This document shows, in pieces, positions 11,448 to 23,300 of a stretch of DNA of 64,000 nt. The position numbers and the translations under genes are program-made. Within the stretch, counting starts at the first letter, position 1. Every line of letters begins with the position of its first letter. Source of the DNA: Cryptomeria japonica (lineage: Eukaryota; Streptophyta; Pinopsida; Cupressales; Cupressaceae). Location of the stretch: contig NC_081406.1 in NCBI RefSeq assembly GCF_030272615.1, forward strand, positions 237,749,922-237,813,921. The letters run 5' to 3'. The notes under the pieces were generated by a model. The model saw nothing but the letters and a program-made list of their open reading frames with translations. It searched no databases and was not told where the DNA came from.

Positions 11448-11851
11448 TTTATTGGGTATTTTTATCCCATGGTTTTGTGATATTGTTTGATGGTTTCTAT
11501 ATTGTATCTCCTATATATGAGGTGTATGAGACTGAGGTTGTATGCAAGATTCTTATAGCTATTGAGTTACCTTTGAATCTCTAGTTGGTGATACTTCTTG
11601 AAAATCTTCCTCTACAAGTATATTTTTATGTGTGATTGATTTCTAAATAATATATTAGGCGACTTTTTGGAGTGTAGGGTTTTCCTCCTAAAAGGGTTTT
11701 CCCCTTGTAAATCCTTGTGTTGTGGTGTGTATGCTATTTATGTTTATTTCTCTTAAGTTTCTATAATTGTTGTAAGGATCTTTAAAACAAATTGCATTAC
11801 CCTCCTCTCATGATTAGTGTAGGAAGTCACTATGCTACTTAACTTCCTTAA
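11448..11851 (+). repeat. Copia-3 5' LTR (3' part only)
   Basis: Aligns along its length with about 19872-20267 of Copia-A1: the CCCATGGTTTTGTGATA start, the AAAGGGTTTTCCCC box, and CATTACCCTCCTCTCA before the end. Confidence 0.9.
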
Positions 11852-11854
11852 AAG

Positions 11855-11866
11855 TGGTATCAAAGT
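11855..11866 (+). promoter_or_regulatory. Copia-3 primer-binding site
   Basis: TGGTATCAAAGT three bases after the LTR end; the intact copy has TGGTATCAGAGC. Confidence 0.8.
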
Positions 11867-11969
11867 TTGATCATCTTTGGATTGAGTTGTGGGTTGTTGA
11901 TTTTTTTGAGCTAATCCACATTTGAAAGGGAGATTGTATAAAAGATACTTTTTGGTCTTGCTGTAAAAA

Positions 11970-14722
11970 AAAATTAGATGGCAAGTTTGTTACAATGAAT
12001 AGAGGTGGAGAAATTTGTTGGAAGTAATTTCGAGATGTGGAAGTTGAAGATGGAGGTTTTACTAATAGATAGAGATCTATGAGATGGTATTGATGTGAAT
12101 GTTTCAAGAGATTTATATCCTACTATGGCTACTCAATATTATGTTATGGACCATAAAGCTAAGGATATAATTAGATTATTCTTGGATCTATTATAATCAA
12201 TATCCGGAAAGAGACATTTGCAAGGAAGCTATGGAATAAGCTTGGTGAGATGTATCAAGCCAAATATTGTATCAACGTTTTTTAGGAATAAATTATATTC
12301 CTTGATAATGGAAGATGGTGGATAGATAACAAACCACCTGGAAGCATTCAATATGTTGGTGGCTCAATTGGAATCTATTGGTGTTAAGATGGATGAGGAG
12401 GATAAATGTCAAAACTTTCTTTGTTCTTTGTGTGATTCATGGGATTCTCTTGTAATGGCTATCAATAATAGTTTTATTGTTTTGAAGTCTAAAGATATGG
12501 TGGGTTTCTTACTTGTTGAAGAGATGTAAAGGAAGGTATCCATTAGTTTGAAAGAATCTCTAACTATTTGAGGAAGACCCAAGGAAAAAGGCAAGAATAA
12601 TAAGAAGCGTAATAAAGCCAAGTACAAAGGGAGATTGAAATCTCCTAAAAAAGTCCAATGTCATTTGCTGGAATATTAGTAAATCGAGATACATCCATAA
12701 GGACTGAAATGAAGAAAAGAAGAAGAAAAGGAAGTTTAATTCTAATTCTGAGTCTAAGAAGAAAGATGGTGATTCATTCATTAAAAATTTGGCCACTCAT
12801 GTAGGTAATGATTCATGGTTAATTGACTTAGGTGCATCCTTTCATATAACTTCCAATAGAGAGTGGTTTTCTAAAAATTAATTTAATAGAGGTAAGGTGT
12901 ACTTGGGTGATGATTCTTATCTAGATATTGCTAGTCGTGGAAACATTAGAATCAAGTTTCCTTATGGTGGAGTAAAAAGGATTAGTGGTGTGTTTCATAT
13001 CATAGAATAGCGAGAAATTTTCTATCCATGAGGAAACTGATAGATGCGGGTGTGCATATAGTCTTTGAATGTTGGGTGTAAAATGGTGAAGGGTGCTTTG
13101 ATGATTGCTAGAGGTGTCAGATTTGGCACATTTTATAAGATGGATGCATACACTGTTTATTATAATAGCACTTATGTGAGAAGTAAATCTGCGGATACTC
13201 CTTTGGAAGATGTGAGGGTTTCACCTTTAGAAAATGGACATGGATTTTGGGTACCTAAGGGTTCTCTTTCTTTTGAAGAAAACCTACCTATAGAGAGGAC
13301 TATGTTATGGCACTAGAGGCTTGGCCATATTGGAGAAAAGGATCTTATAAGGACCTTGAATAATAAAAACCTTGTTGAAGGTTTGAATTACTGTAATCTT
13401 GACTTTTATTTATATGAGCATTGAATTTATGGAAAACACAAATACTCTCAATTTTACTTGAATCTCATAAATCTTGTGGTGTTTTAGATCATATTCATTC
13501 TAATGTGTTTGGTCTTGTAGATGTTTATTCCATTGGAAACTCCATATATTATGTTTCAATTATTTATGATTTTAGTAGAAGTACATGGGTATACTTTCTA
13601 AAGGGTAAATATGAAGTTTTTAGTGGATTTAAATAATTTAAACCAAGGGTATACTTTTTAGAAGATTGCAAAGAAAATAAAATGTTTAAGGATTGATAAT
13701 GGCAATAAATTTCGCTCTAATGATTTTGAGAGATTCTATAAAGAGTAACGCATTAATAGATAGAAAACTTTGTATTCTCCATAGAAAAATTGAGTTGCAG
13801 AAAGAATGAACAAGACACTAATGGAGAAGGCTAGGAGTTTTTTGAGTGGTGTTGGTCTTCAATAATTTTTTTGGGTTAAAGTTGTTATAACTACTTTCTA
13901 CCTAATTAATAGGTCCCCTACATTAGCCCTTGTTGATAAAATGCCTATGAAGGCATGGTTGGATCATAATCCTTCATTGAGACATCTTAGAATTTTTGGT
14001 TGTGAGGCATATGCACATGCGTCAAAGAAGAAGCAAACAAAGTTGGAGAATAAGGCAGTGAAATGTATCTTCATCTAACACAATTATTGTGTAAAAATTT
14101 ACAAGATTTGGGACCCTATTGCACAAAAAGACATACATAATAGAAGTGTTATTTTTAGAGAAATCAAGTCCCCTTTTGTTACATTGAAGCTAGAACAAAC
14201 TAAATAGGAAGATGTGATTCAATTTCCTTCTACACCTAAAAGAGTTGAATTGAGACCCCTAAATAGGCAAGAAGTTGAGGAGAGCTCATATAGCTTTGAA
14301 TCTTTAGAAGAGGAGAAAGAACCTCCAAATTAGCTGGTTTGAAGGTACACAAGATAGAGATAACCACCTAAAAGGTAATCACCTAATGATTGGAGATATA
14401 CTTTTTCTTTGAATACTAATATATATGAACCTAGATCTATAGAAGAGGCAATAGGTATGAATGATGCATCTAATCTTGCAAATTTTCTATGGAAGAAGAA
14501 ATGGTAGCTTTAAAAAAGAATGATATATGAGATCTTGTACCATTTCTTGAAGGACAAAAACTTATTGGTTCTAAATGGGTATTCAAGAAAAAATTGGTTC
14601 AGATGGAGGTATTGAGAAGTATAAACCAAGGTTTGTGAAAGGCTACTCTTAGGTTGAGAGTGTTGATTATGGTGAGATAGTTTCTCTTGTTGCAAAAAGA
14701 CATCCATTATATTTTTTCTTTC
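11970..14722 (+). pseudogene. Copia-3 gag-pol, first part (gag to RT fingers)
   Basis: Collinear with the Copia-A1 polyprotein from gag (about 11978) through protease (SWLIDLGASFHIT, about 12815-12850, where the DSG Ser has become Leu), pre-integrase (about 13065-13400), integrase (13480-13830) and the start of RT (14480-14700). Stops and frameshifts occur throughout; no segment exceeds about 80 codons. It stops at 14722, where Gypsy-1 begins. It resumes at 39852 with the duplicated CTTTC and then RT sequence. Confidence 0.92.
14718..14722. repeat. Gypsy-1 target-site duplication, left
   Basis: CTTTC, repeated exactly at 39852-39856 just outside the other LTR. Confidence 0.9.
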
Positions 14723-16154
14723 TGTAGTCACATAAATCTGTCCATTTTAATTAAATGAATATTTCGTATTTATTCGATTAAAAATCCACTAGCCACCAGT
14801 TAATTAAATTAATATTTAATTAATTCATCCCCAAACATTCTTCTATTAATTAAATAAATTATTCAATTTATTTTTATTAATTCATTAAATCAAATTCACA
14901 ATCAATTAAATAAATAAAATCAATTTATTTAATTAAATCCCCCTATTCCTCTTTTAAATAAATTAAATAAAACATTTATTTAAATCATTATCCCCACCCC
15001 ACTGGCATTTTCCTACAAATGCAACTTGCACACATATTTGAAATAAATGAATTTTTATAAAATCCTATTTTCCCTCACCCACCAAATCCACTTGCAAAAT
15101 CTAATCCCCTTCTAGATTCTTCTAAACCCTTCCTAATTAGCCTAAACCATTTCCTAAATATTGTCACATTCCTAAGCAAAATGGAGTCACTTCTCAAAGA
15201 CCCCAAAGTCTTGGATAACCATTGAAGGTTTTCAACCTTCAACCACCAAAAACCCCAAAGTCTTTGAAAACCATTGAAGGCTTCCAACTTTCAACCACTT
15301 AATCCCCCAAAGTCTTCAATAACCATTAATGGTTAATTCAACCCTCCCACATGGTTAAAACATTTGTTTGACTCAACCTCTATCCAACCACAAAGGTCTC
15401 ATCAAGCATTTAATACTTTGACCATGATTATCTCTTAATCATTTGCACAAAGGTTTATCCTTAGATTAACTCCTAATCCAGTGGGTAATCCTAATTTAGG
15501 CTTGACTCTTAGCCTTTAGATAACCATGAGGTCTTCTCAGGCCTTTAATGCCTCCAACCTCTTCTCTCAACCCAATCCTGTGTTGACATTTGTCACCATT
15601 TCATTGGTGCAAATTGTGCACATGGATCCCCAACTTTCAAGCTTGACCCTTGATTAAACCTTTCAATCCTGGCCATCCATTGCTCCATTTTTCCTATAAA
15701 TAGAGCCCATTCCTTCATAATCCAGATCCTGAAAACTTGTATGCATTTAGACTATAGCCATTTTAGAGAGCATTTAGCATAGCATAACTAAATATTGTCT
15801 TTTGGTTAAAACAAAATCATTTTAGCATTAAAATAGCTTTTCATTTCATGTTTAGAGCTATTCTACAATCTCAATCCTCCATAAGCATCCATAGTGCAAA
15901 AAGCTGCTGAGAGCTACACTATTTTGGAACTTGGAGAGGAGAGGAACAAGGGAGAAAGAACTAATATCATGTTAAGAGATAGTTGGAGATATCTCATTGT
16001 CTTACTTCTTTAGTTAGATATATTTAGCATGTTTTTAGTGTCTCCTTTGGAATGCCTTCATTGTGTTTGGTTTTTAGATTGATTAACTCTAACATCTTGT
16101 GTGTTTTATGTTGTTTGATCAAGAACTAACTTTGTGTCATTTAGGAGGGCATCA
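14723..16154 (+). repeat. Gypsy-1 5' LTR (1432 bp)
   Basis: Starts TGTAGTCACATAAATC and ends AGGAGGGCATCA. Its first 300 bp are dominated by TTAATTAAAT-like A/T runs. TATA box TATAAATAG at 15695. It matches 38420-39851 without indels. Confidence 0.97.
15695..15703 (+). promoter_or_regulatory. Gypsy-1 LTR TATA box
   Basis: TATAAATAG in a CCATTTTTCC...GAGCCC context, the likely polymerase II promoter for the genomic RNA. The 3' LTR has the same box at 39392. Confidence 0.75.
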
Positions 16155-16156
16155 TT

Positions 16157-16197
16157 TGGTGAACCCGACGTGAATCGAACACGCAACCTTCTGATCT
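16157..16197 (+). promoter_or_regulatory. Gypsy-1 primer-binding site with about 41-nt complementarity to tRNA-Trp
   Basis: Two bases after the LTR the sequence reads TGGTGAACCCGACGTGAATC and continues to CTTCTGATCT. This is the reverse complement of the 3' half of plant tRNA-Trp(CCA) as I recall it: CCA end, acceptor strand, T arm, variable loop and 3' anticodon stem, reaching about the last anticodon base. Typical LTR sites pair over 12-18 nt. Beyond 16197 a T run begins and the match ends. Confidence 0.85.
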
Positions 16198-16256
16198 TTT
16201 TTTTTTGTTAAAATTAACATTTTGCTTGTTGAAATTGCCACACAGGTCGCGCTTCG

Positions 16257-16530
16257 GCGCTATTGAACGCGTTTTAGCGCTTTTGCAACAATTTCTTTTA
16301 GCGCTATTGACCATAAGATAGCGCTATTGAAAATGTTCCAGCGCTATTGACAACATTTCAGCGCTATTGTCCAAGTTTCAGCACTATTGACACAATTCAG
16401 CGCTTTTGTCTTCTCGGATTTATTTCTTCTTTCAGCGCTACTGTGTATAATAGCGCTTCTGATACTGCAGATTAGCGCTTTTGTATAAATTAGCGCTTTT
16501 GTAAAAAAAAAAGCAGAATAGCGCTATTGC
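16257..16530 (+). repeat. Array of 13 AGCGCT(A/T)TTG motifs, mostly 20 bp apart
   Basis: Thirteen copies of a 10-mer whose first six bases are the palindrome AGCGCT and which is followed by ATTG or TTTG. Copies 3 to 7 start exactly 20 bp apart (16301, 16321, 16341, 16361, 16381); others are mostly 18-24 apart, with gaps of 35 and 28. One copy has GCACT. The sequence between motifs is not conserved. The same motif in reverse orientation forms an array in the antisense PMD intron at 37466-37860. Confidence 0.93.
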
Positions 16531-17335
16531 GACAGGGTGTTGTCCAATTCGCTTTGTAACCCAAAATCAGCATTTAGGCTTGTGTAAGCCCACACTAACG
16601 TTTTGACTATTGACCAGGTGCAGGTTCTAATCTTTTTGTGTGCAGGGAAAGGAGTTAGTAGATGCTTTAAAAAAATCTTTCTTTTTACTTTCTTTAAAAA
16701 GTTGGTTAAAAAGAATTCATTTTTCCCTTATTGCATAAGTTAAAATAAACCTCACATCTCATTTTGGAGTGCATAAAATGAACCTCAAATTTGTTTTTGG
16801 TGCTTAAAACAAAATTCATCTTTCTTTATTTGCAAGGTAAAAACAACAACAAAATTCAAACATTTGTTTTCTTGCAAGTTAGGAAACACACTTTATTTGG
16901 TGCTTAAAACCAAACAATTCCATTTTTTTGCATCAAATCTAAAAATCACAAGCCACACTTCAATTTTTGGTGCAGTAAAAAGAACAATCCACTTGTCTTG
17001 ATTTTTTTGGCAAAAACAAATTTTCCTTCAAAGCAAAACGTGTTTTTCATTAAGTTGACCAGGATTTCTCAATTCTAGATTACCAAACATATTGCTTTGA
17101 AGCTAAAAATGAACACCATGGCTGTTGGAGCAACATCTCCAAATAGTTAAATCACATTGCAAATGCTGGACTAAAAAGAACAAGTGTTTTTCGTATTTGG
17201 CACGCTTGTGCAAAACAGTCAGTCGAGTGGACCTACTTCTAACACACACTATCCTCTCCCTTGGCTCTCGTGGTCCTAGGTGCAAGAGAAAAGTGTTAGT
17301 AACACTCAAAATTTTATTTTTTTAAGAGAGGCCTG

Positions 17336-17486
17336 CCAAGGGATCGATACTCTTGGGAATGACCTCGAGCGGTAAATCCTTCGAGCCGCTATAGAAATCA
17401 GGTGAGAGCGAAAGCTGTAGCCTTGGGTATAGCTGTTCCTACAGTGTAACTGGCCGAAAGGACAAATGGGTCCCACCACCAGTTAC
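17336..17486 (+). ncRNA. Cluster of four stem-loops in Gypsy-1 leader RNA, candidate dimerisation/packaging signal
   Basis: Perfect short inverted repeats follow one another: CCAAG/CTTGG (17336-17340 with 17352-17356), whose 11-nt loop contains the palindrome ATCGAT; AGCGG/CCGCT (17368-17372 with 17386-17390); CTGTAG/CTACAG (17415-17420 with 17439-17444); GTAACTGG/CCAGTTAC (17446-17453 with 17479-17486). The last two are one base apart and could stack. A hairpin with a self-complementary loop is the form of retroviral dimer-initiation sites. The function is inference. Confidence 0.45.
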
Positions 17487-19016
17487 AAGGCTCTTAAGTG
17501 AGTCACTGCAGAATGAACTTATGTCCAAAGCCATCGAACATGACTAAACACCTTTAAGTAGTAGCCCACCTGTTCTATTGATTGAGGATATTTGAGGTAT
17601 AATTTAGTGCAAGAGCATAGATGGTTTTGCTCCCAAGATACTCACCATACATATTTCCTTGAGTAGAAACATAGCTTTTTGAAAGGTCACTTGTGGCTTG
17701 ATAAAAGTGGTGACTCCCCCATCATAGGGATCATCTATTTGTTATACTCGCGCAAGACTTAGTATATCACATCCTTACCGGCCACGGTGGGATTCATAAG
17801 GTATGTAGTACCAAAGTCGAAGAAATATCAAGATGTGGGCTAAATTTATCACAACTGGCCATTTGACCATAGGGATAAAGCGTGTTTGAAGTGTGTTCGT
17901 TTTACAGACCTAGAGAAAATTGAGCCGACTTCAGGCTTTGGAATTACACCTTAAAATAAATCTAAAGGAAGGGTCAAAAACAAGTCCAAGGATTGGGTTG
18001 ATCTAGACCCATACTCATTTGTGCCTTTGAGGCTACAATTTTGTGTTTGTGTGCTTGCTTTGTTTTCTTGTCAAAGAAAAAATCAGAAAATCAATCCCAA
18101 AAACAAAGTTATTCATCCAACATCTGTCAACACAACCAAAAAACATCAAAAACAAGGTGCAAACAACAAAGAATCACATTTTATGACCATTCTTCACGTC
18201 TTGCGAAAGAAGAAAAGTCATCAGAATATTACCTTGAAAAGGAGACCACTAAGCTCAAAGGCTTTAAACAAAAGGAGGAAATTCTTCTATATCAATAGAC
18301 AAATCTTTGTCTCACATAGAGTCTTTCTACATCGTATGCGTCTATACCTTCAAGGTAAAACAAATGAGTTTGATTCAGAATCATTGAACCGCAGAGCTTT
18401 TATGCAATATAGAGCTCTGAGTTATCACAAAAATCAAGGAGGAAAGATTAATCCCAATTTCTTCCCAAACATCTGTATCACCTACAACACAACTCGAGAA
18501 GTGCCACCAACCCCTGAAAGGGAAGAAGAAGAGTTTGTCCCATTTGTGACACAAAGTTTTTATTGAAAGTTGAAAACATTTTCATCCATCATCCCACTCA
18601 TACATCATCACTTCATCATCAATTCATCCCAAAACTCTCAAAACATTCAGAGGTTCTTGTCCCAAGATCCCTTTTTAGATATTGCTTGAAATCAAAACAC
18701 ATCACATCACTTTTAGATTGTTTCTACATCTAGGATAAGCTCATCCTAAGAGACACATCTACGCAGGTTAAAACTAGTTCATGAGTGAATCCTCTCATTA
18801 CTAGGTAGTTAAATCTGTAACACATCTCAGATTTCTCTACACCTTATCACATCAAAACTTATCAAAACAAGCAAGCAATTCAAAGAAGGAATTTTGGTTA
18901 CATCTACCTTAGAGTGCTAGAGACCTACATACCACCAATCCACTAAAACATCCATCCTTCATCAAACAACTCATCATCATCTTCAATCAACTTCAAAAAC
19001 AAAATTTGCAAACAAA

Positions 19017-19382
19017 ATGGCTCAAACCCGATCACGATCAAGGCAACGAGAAATAGAAATTGAGGAAGAAGAGGACAACCTCAATGAATTTCAAGAAGCA
19101 CTTGGAGGAAATGTGAATGACGAAAACCCAAGTACTCCCACTCCTTCAACAATCGAAAAGGTTCAGCATAACCCTCATTTTAACAGATTATTTGATGAAA
19201 TATTAAGGAGCAATGGGGATGCTCACTTTTTAAGACTCGCTCAAGAAGGAGCCAAACTCCCCTCGGACTTTGATCTTGCCCAATTAAGACAAGCATCAGA
19301 AAGACAAAGTCGCCATGAGGAGGAAAGGCGTAGAGATCCCATCAGATATAACATCCCTCGAGGTAACCCACCACCTCCTCCT
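19017..19382 (+). pseudogene. Gypsy-1 gag N-terminus, interrupted by Copia-A1
   Basis: First 122 codons of the gag-pol frame from the ATG at 19017 (MAQTRSRSRQREIEIEEEED). The stretch is Glu/Arg-rich and leads to a Pro run that ends exactly at the copia insertion. Removing the copia and one CTCCT copy joins 19382 to 25382 in the same frame. This part has no known fold; in plant gypsy elements the gag N-terminus is usually charged and disordered. The frame now ends inside the copia LTR. Confidence 0.88.
19378..19382. repeat. Copia-A1 target-site duplication, left
   Basis: CTCCT, repeated exactly at 25377-25381. Confidence 0.92.
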
Positions 19383-20267
19383 TGTTGGGAAAAATGGTGT
19401 CTCAACCTTGCATTTATACGAGGTTACTATTTATAGTAAGTTTTTATTTGAGCACGAAATGGTGCGAAACTCTCCCTGAAGCTTCTGGTTGGCTAGATAA
19501 GCATTCCTGTAAAGTTGCGTCGCAAGGTCACAGCTAGTTTTGAAGATATTAAAGTTTTCGTCTTGGAGGGGTGCAATAAAATGTTTAAACTTAATTTTGG
19601 GGACTTTAGAGGCTCCGAAACGCCCTGAAAAGTTGCCGTAACCGGCGAAGCGGGTTACGAGGTGATAGAGCACTTTGCAAGCTTTCCGGCGCTTCAAACG
19701 GTTCGTCAATCGGACACCCGGTTCTCAAGTTATGGCCTTCGGAAGTTTGTACTCCTGAAATAGGAAAAATAATTTGTATCGGATACATAAATGAGCTATA
19801 AAAGGGAGCGACACGTGTTGATGTGTGCTTTAACATGTCATAGAAGGGAGATAAGGTCGGCTACACCTTTTTGGATGGTTTTAGCCCATGGTTTTGTAAT
19901 ACCGTTTGATGGTTTCTTGTATTGTATCTCCTATTTATGAGGTGTGTGAGATAGAGGTTGTGTGTAAGAGTCCTATGGCTATTGAGTTGCCTCTGAATCT
20001 CTGTTTAGTGCTACTCCTGCGAAGAGCTTGCTCTGCAAGTATTTTGTAATCTGTTTTTGATTACTGAATAAAATATTGAGCTGCTTTTGGAGGGTGGGGT
20101 TTTTCTCCCGAAAGGGTTTTCCCCACGTAAATCATTGTGTTGTGGTATGAATGCTATTATATCTATTTCTATTTTCTGTAACTGTTGTAATGATCTAAAA
20201 AAGTTTTGCATTACCCTCCTCTCAAGGTTAGTGTAGGAAGTTGTTTCCGCTACTTAACTTCCTTACA
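19383..20267 (+). repeat. Copia-A1 5' LTR (885 bp)
   Basis: TGTTGGGAAAAATGG to CTTCCTTACA. TATA box TATAAAAGG at 19797-19805, so transcription would start near 19828. Same length as the 3' LTR. Confidence 0.97.
19797..19805 (+). promoter_or_regulatory. Copia-A1 LTR TATA box
   Basis: TATAAAAGG, matched at 24906-24914 in the 3' LTR. Confidence 0.75.
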
Positions 20268-20269
20268 AG

Positions 20270-20282
20270 TGGTATCAGAGCC
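20270..20282 (+). promoter_or_regulatory. Copia-A1 primer-binding site
   Basis: TGGTATCAGAGCC two bases after the LTR, the standard plant copia site for the 3' end of initiator-Met tRNA. Confidence 0.93.
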
Positions 20283-20391
20283 TGATCACCTTTGGTTTCA
20301 ATTGTGGGCTGTTGGGTTTTTTGAACTAATCCAGATTTGAGTGGGAGCTTGTGCAGAAGACACTTTTTTATCCTGTTGCAGGAATATTCAG

Positions 20392-23300
20392 ATGGCGAGT
20401 TCGTCAGGGAGAATAGAGGTGGAGAAATTTAACGGAAATAATTTTGAGATGTGGAAGCTGAAGATGGAAGATCTGCTAATAGATCGAGATCTTTGGGATG
20501 CTGTTGATGCGAATGTCCAAAGGCCCTCAGATCCTACTGCGGCAGCTCAGTATGATGTTATGGACCGAAAAGCCAAGGGTCTAATCAGACTGTGCCTGGC
20601 AGACTCTGTTCTAATCAATGTCCATGAAGAGAACTCTGCAAAGAAGCTATGGACTAAGCTTGGTGAGATGTATCAAGTGAAATCTTTATTAAATCAAATT
20701 TTCTTAAGAAAGAAATTGTATTCCTTGAAGATGGAAGAGGGTGGACGAATTGCAGACCACCTAGAAGCATTCAATATGATTGTGGCTCAATTAGTATCCG
20801 TCGGTGTTAAGATGGACGAGGAGGAGAAATGTCAGATCTTGCTTTGTTCTTTGCCTGATTCATGGGATTCTCTTGTTATGGCTATCGGTAGTACTTCTGT
20901 TGTTTTGAAATCTGAAGACGTGGTGGGTGCCCTACTCGGTGAAGAGATGCGAAGGAAGGTATCCATCAGTTCAAAGGAAGCCCTAACCGTTCGTGGAAGA
21001 CCTAAGGAGAAAGGCAAGAAGAATGAGAAGCGCGGCAAGTCCAAATCCAAAGGGAGATCGAAATCTCCTGGAAAGTCCAAAGTCATTTGCTGGAATTGCG
21101 GTAAACCGGGTCACATCCATAAGGACTGCAAAGAAGAAAAGAAGAAGAAAAAGAAAAAGTTCGATTCTGATTCTGAGTCCGACAAGGAAGATGGCGATGC
21201 ATTTATTGCGGCTTTGGCGACTCATGCAGGTAATGATGCCTGGCTAATTGACTCAGGTGCATCTTTTCATATGACTTCCAATAGAGATTGGTTTTCTGAA
21301 TATGAAGGATTTAATGGAGGTAAGGTGTACCTGGGTGATGATTCACATCTAGACATTGTTGGTCGAGGTAAAGTTAGAATCAGGTTTTCTGATGGTAGAA
21401 TAAAAAGGATTAATGGTGTGTTGCATATCCCTGGATTAAAACGAAACCTATTATCTGTGAGCAAACTAATAGATGCAGGTGTGCAGGTAGTCTTTTCTGA
21501 AGCAGGATGTAAGATGATTAAGGGTGCTATGGTAGTTGCTAGAGGTGTCAGGTTTGGCACTTTGTATAAGCTTGAAGCATACACTATTGAGTGTAATAGC
21601 ACTTCTGTAAAAAGTAAATCTGCGGATACTTCACTGGAAGATTTGAAGGTTTCACCTTCAGCAGATGGAAATGGTTTTTGGGTACCTAAGGGTGCTCTTT
21701 CGTCTGAAGCAAAGTTACCTGCAGAGAAGACTATGTTATGGCACCAGAGACTTGGCCACATTGGAGAAAAGGGTCTAAGGACCTTGAAAAATAAAAACCT
21801 TGTTGAAGGTTTGAATGATTGTAATCTTGACTTTGATTTCTGTGAGCATTGCATTTATGGAAAACAAAACCGCGTTCAGTTTTACTCGAGTTCTCATAAA
21901 ACTTGTGGTGTTTTGGATCTTATCCATTCTGATGTGTTTGGTCCAGTAGATGTCTCTTCGATTGGAAAATCCACATATTATGTTTCATTTATTGATGATT
22001 TTAGTAGAAGGACATGGGTATATTTTCTAAAGAGTAAATTTGAAGTTTTTAGTCGTTTTAAAGAATTTAAAGCAATGGTTGAGTTGCAGACTGGAAAGAA
22101 AATAAAATGTTTGAGAACTGATAATGGCGGTGAGTTTTGCTCTAATGATTTTGATAGATTCTGTAAAGACTGTGGAATTAACAGGCAGAAGACAACTCCG
22201 TATTCTCCACAGCAGAATGGAGTTGCAGAAAGAATGAACAGGACACTGATGGAAAAGGCTAGGAGTATGTTGAGTGGTGCTGGTCTCGAACAAAAGTTTT
22301 GGGCTGAAGCTGTTGCCACTGCTTGCTACCTGATTAACAGGTCTCCTACATCAGCTCTTGTTGATAAAACGCCTATGGAAGCATGGTCAGGTCACAAGCC
22401 TTCATTGAGACATCTTAGAGTTTTTGGTTGCGAGGCATATGCACATGTGCCAAAGGAGAAGCGAACAAAGTTGGAGAACAAGGCTGTGAAATGTATCTTC
22501 ATCGGGTATAGTTATGGTGTGAAAGGATACAAGCTTTGGGACCTTGTTGCACAAAAGGTAATTCACAGTAGAAGTGTTATTTTTAGAGAAATTAAGTCTC
22601 CTTCTTTTACACTGCAGCCAGAACAGACTAAAAAAGAAGATGTGATTCAACTTCCTTCTACACCTGAAAGAGTTGAATCGAGACCCCTAGATAGGCAAGA
22701 ATTTGAGGAGAGCTCGTCTAGCTCTGAATCTTCAGAAGAAGAGGAAGAACCTCCAACTCAGCTTGTTCGAAGGTCTACAAGACATAGACAACCACCTGAA
22801 AGGTATTCACCTGATGATTGGAGATGTATTTTTGCTTTGAATACTAGTGTGGATGAACCGAAATCTGTAGAAGAGGCATTAGGTATGAATGATGCAGAAT
22901 CCTGGAAGATTGCTATGGAGGAAGAAATGGCAGCTTTGAAAAAGAATGATACATGGGATCTTGTACCATTGCCTGAAGGACGAAAACCTGTTGGTTGTAA
23001 ATGGGTGTTCAAGAAAAATATTGGTTCAGATGGAAGCATTGAGAAGTATAAAGCAAGGTTGGTTGCAAAAGGCTACTCTCAGGTTGAGGGTGTTGATTAC
23101 GGTGAGATATTTTCTCCTGTTGCAAAAATGACGTCCATTAGATTTTTGCTTTCTATTGCTACTGCTTATGATTTAGAGGTTGAGCAAATGGATGTGAAAA
23201 CTGCTTTCCTTCATGGTGATTTGGAGGAAGATATTTATATGACACAGCCAGAGCACTATGTGGTGAAAGGCAAAAGTAATTTGGTCTGTAAATTGAAGAA

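Larger units (their letters stand above)
16155..19016 (+). other. Gypsy-1 gag-pol leader (2.86 kb)
   Basis: Untranslated leader between LTR and gag ATG. It holds the extended primer-binding site, the AGCGCT motif array (16257-16530), a strong splice-acceptor-like TCTTTTTGTGTGCAG at 16631-16645, A/T-rich sequence, and a compact cluster of hairpins at 17336-17486. The reading frame at 18021-18566 (181 codons, GTG start, basic) has no recognisable domain and I do not call it a gene. Tat-lineage elements often have long leaders, sometimes with an extra frame. Confidence 0.8.

Noticed and set aside
16157-16197. tRNA gene (tRNA-Trp)
   Set aside because: Only the reverse complement of the 3' half is present, at the primer-binding site, with no 5' half or internal promoter A box.
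16257-16530. CRISPR-like regularly spaced repeats
   Set aside because: The repeat is only 10 bp with about 10-bp unconserved gaps inside a plant retrotransposon leader; no cas genes and the wrong dimensions.
18021-18566. 181-codon frame in the Gypsy-1 leader as an extra gene
   Set aside because: GTG start, no recognisable domain, A-rich composition gives a Lys/Asn bias; kept only as a remark because some Tat elements do carry a frame before gag.
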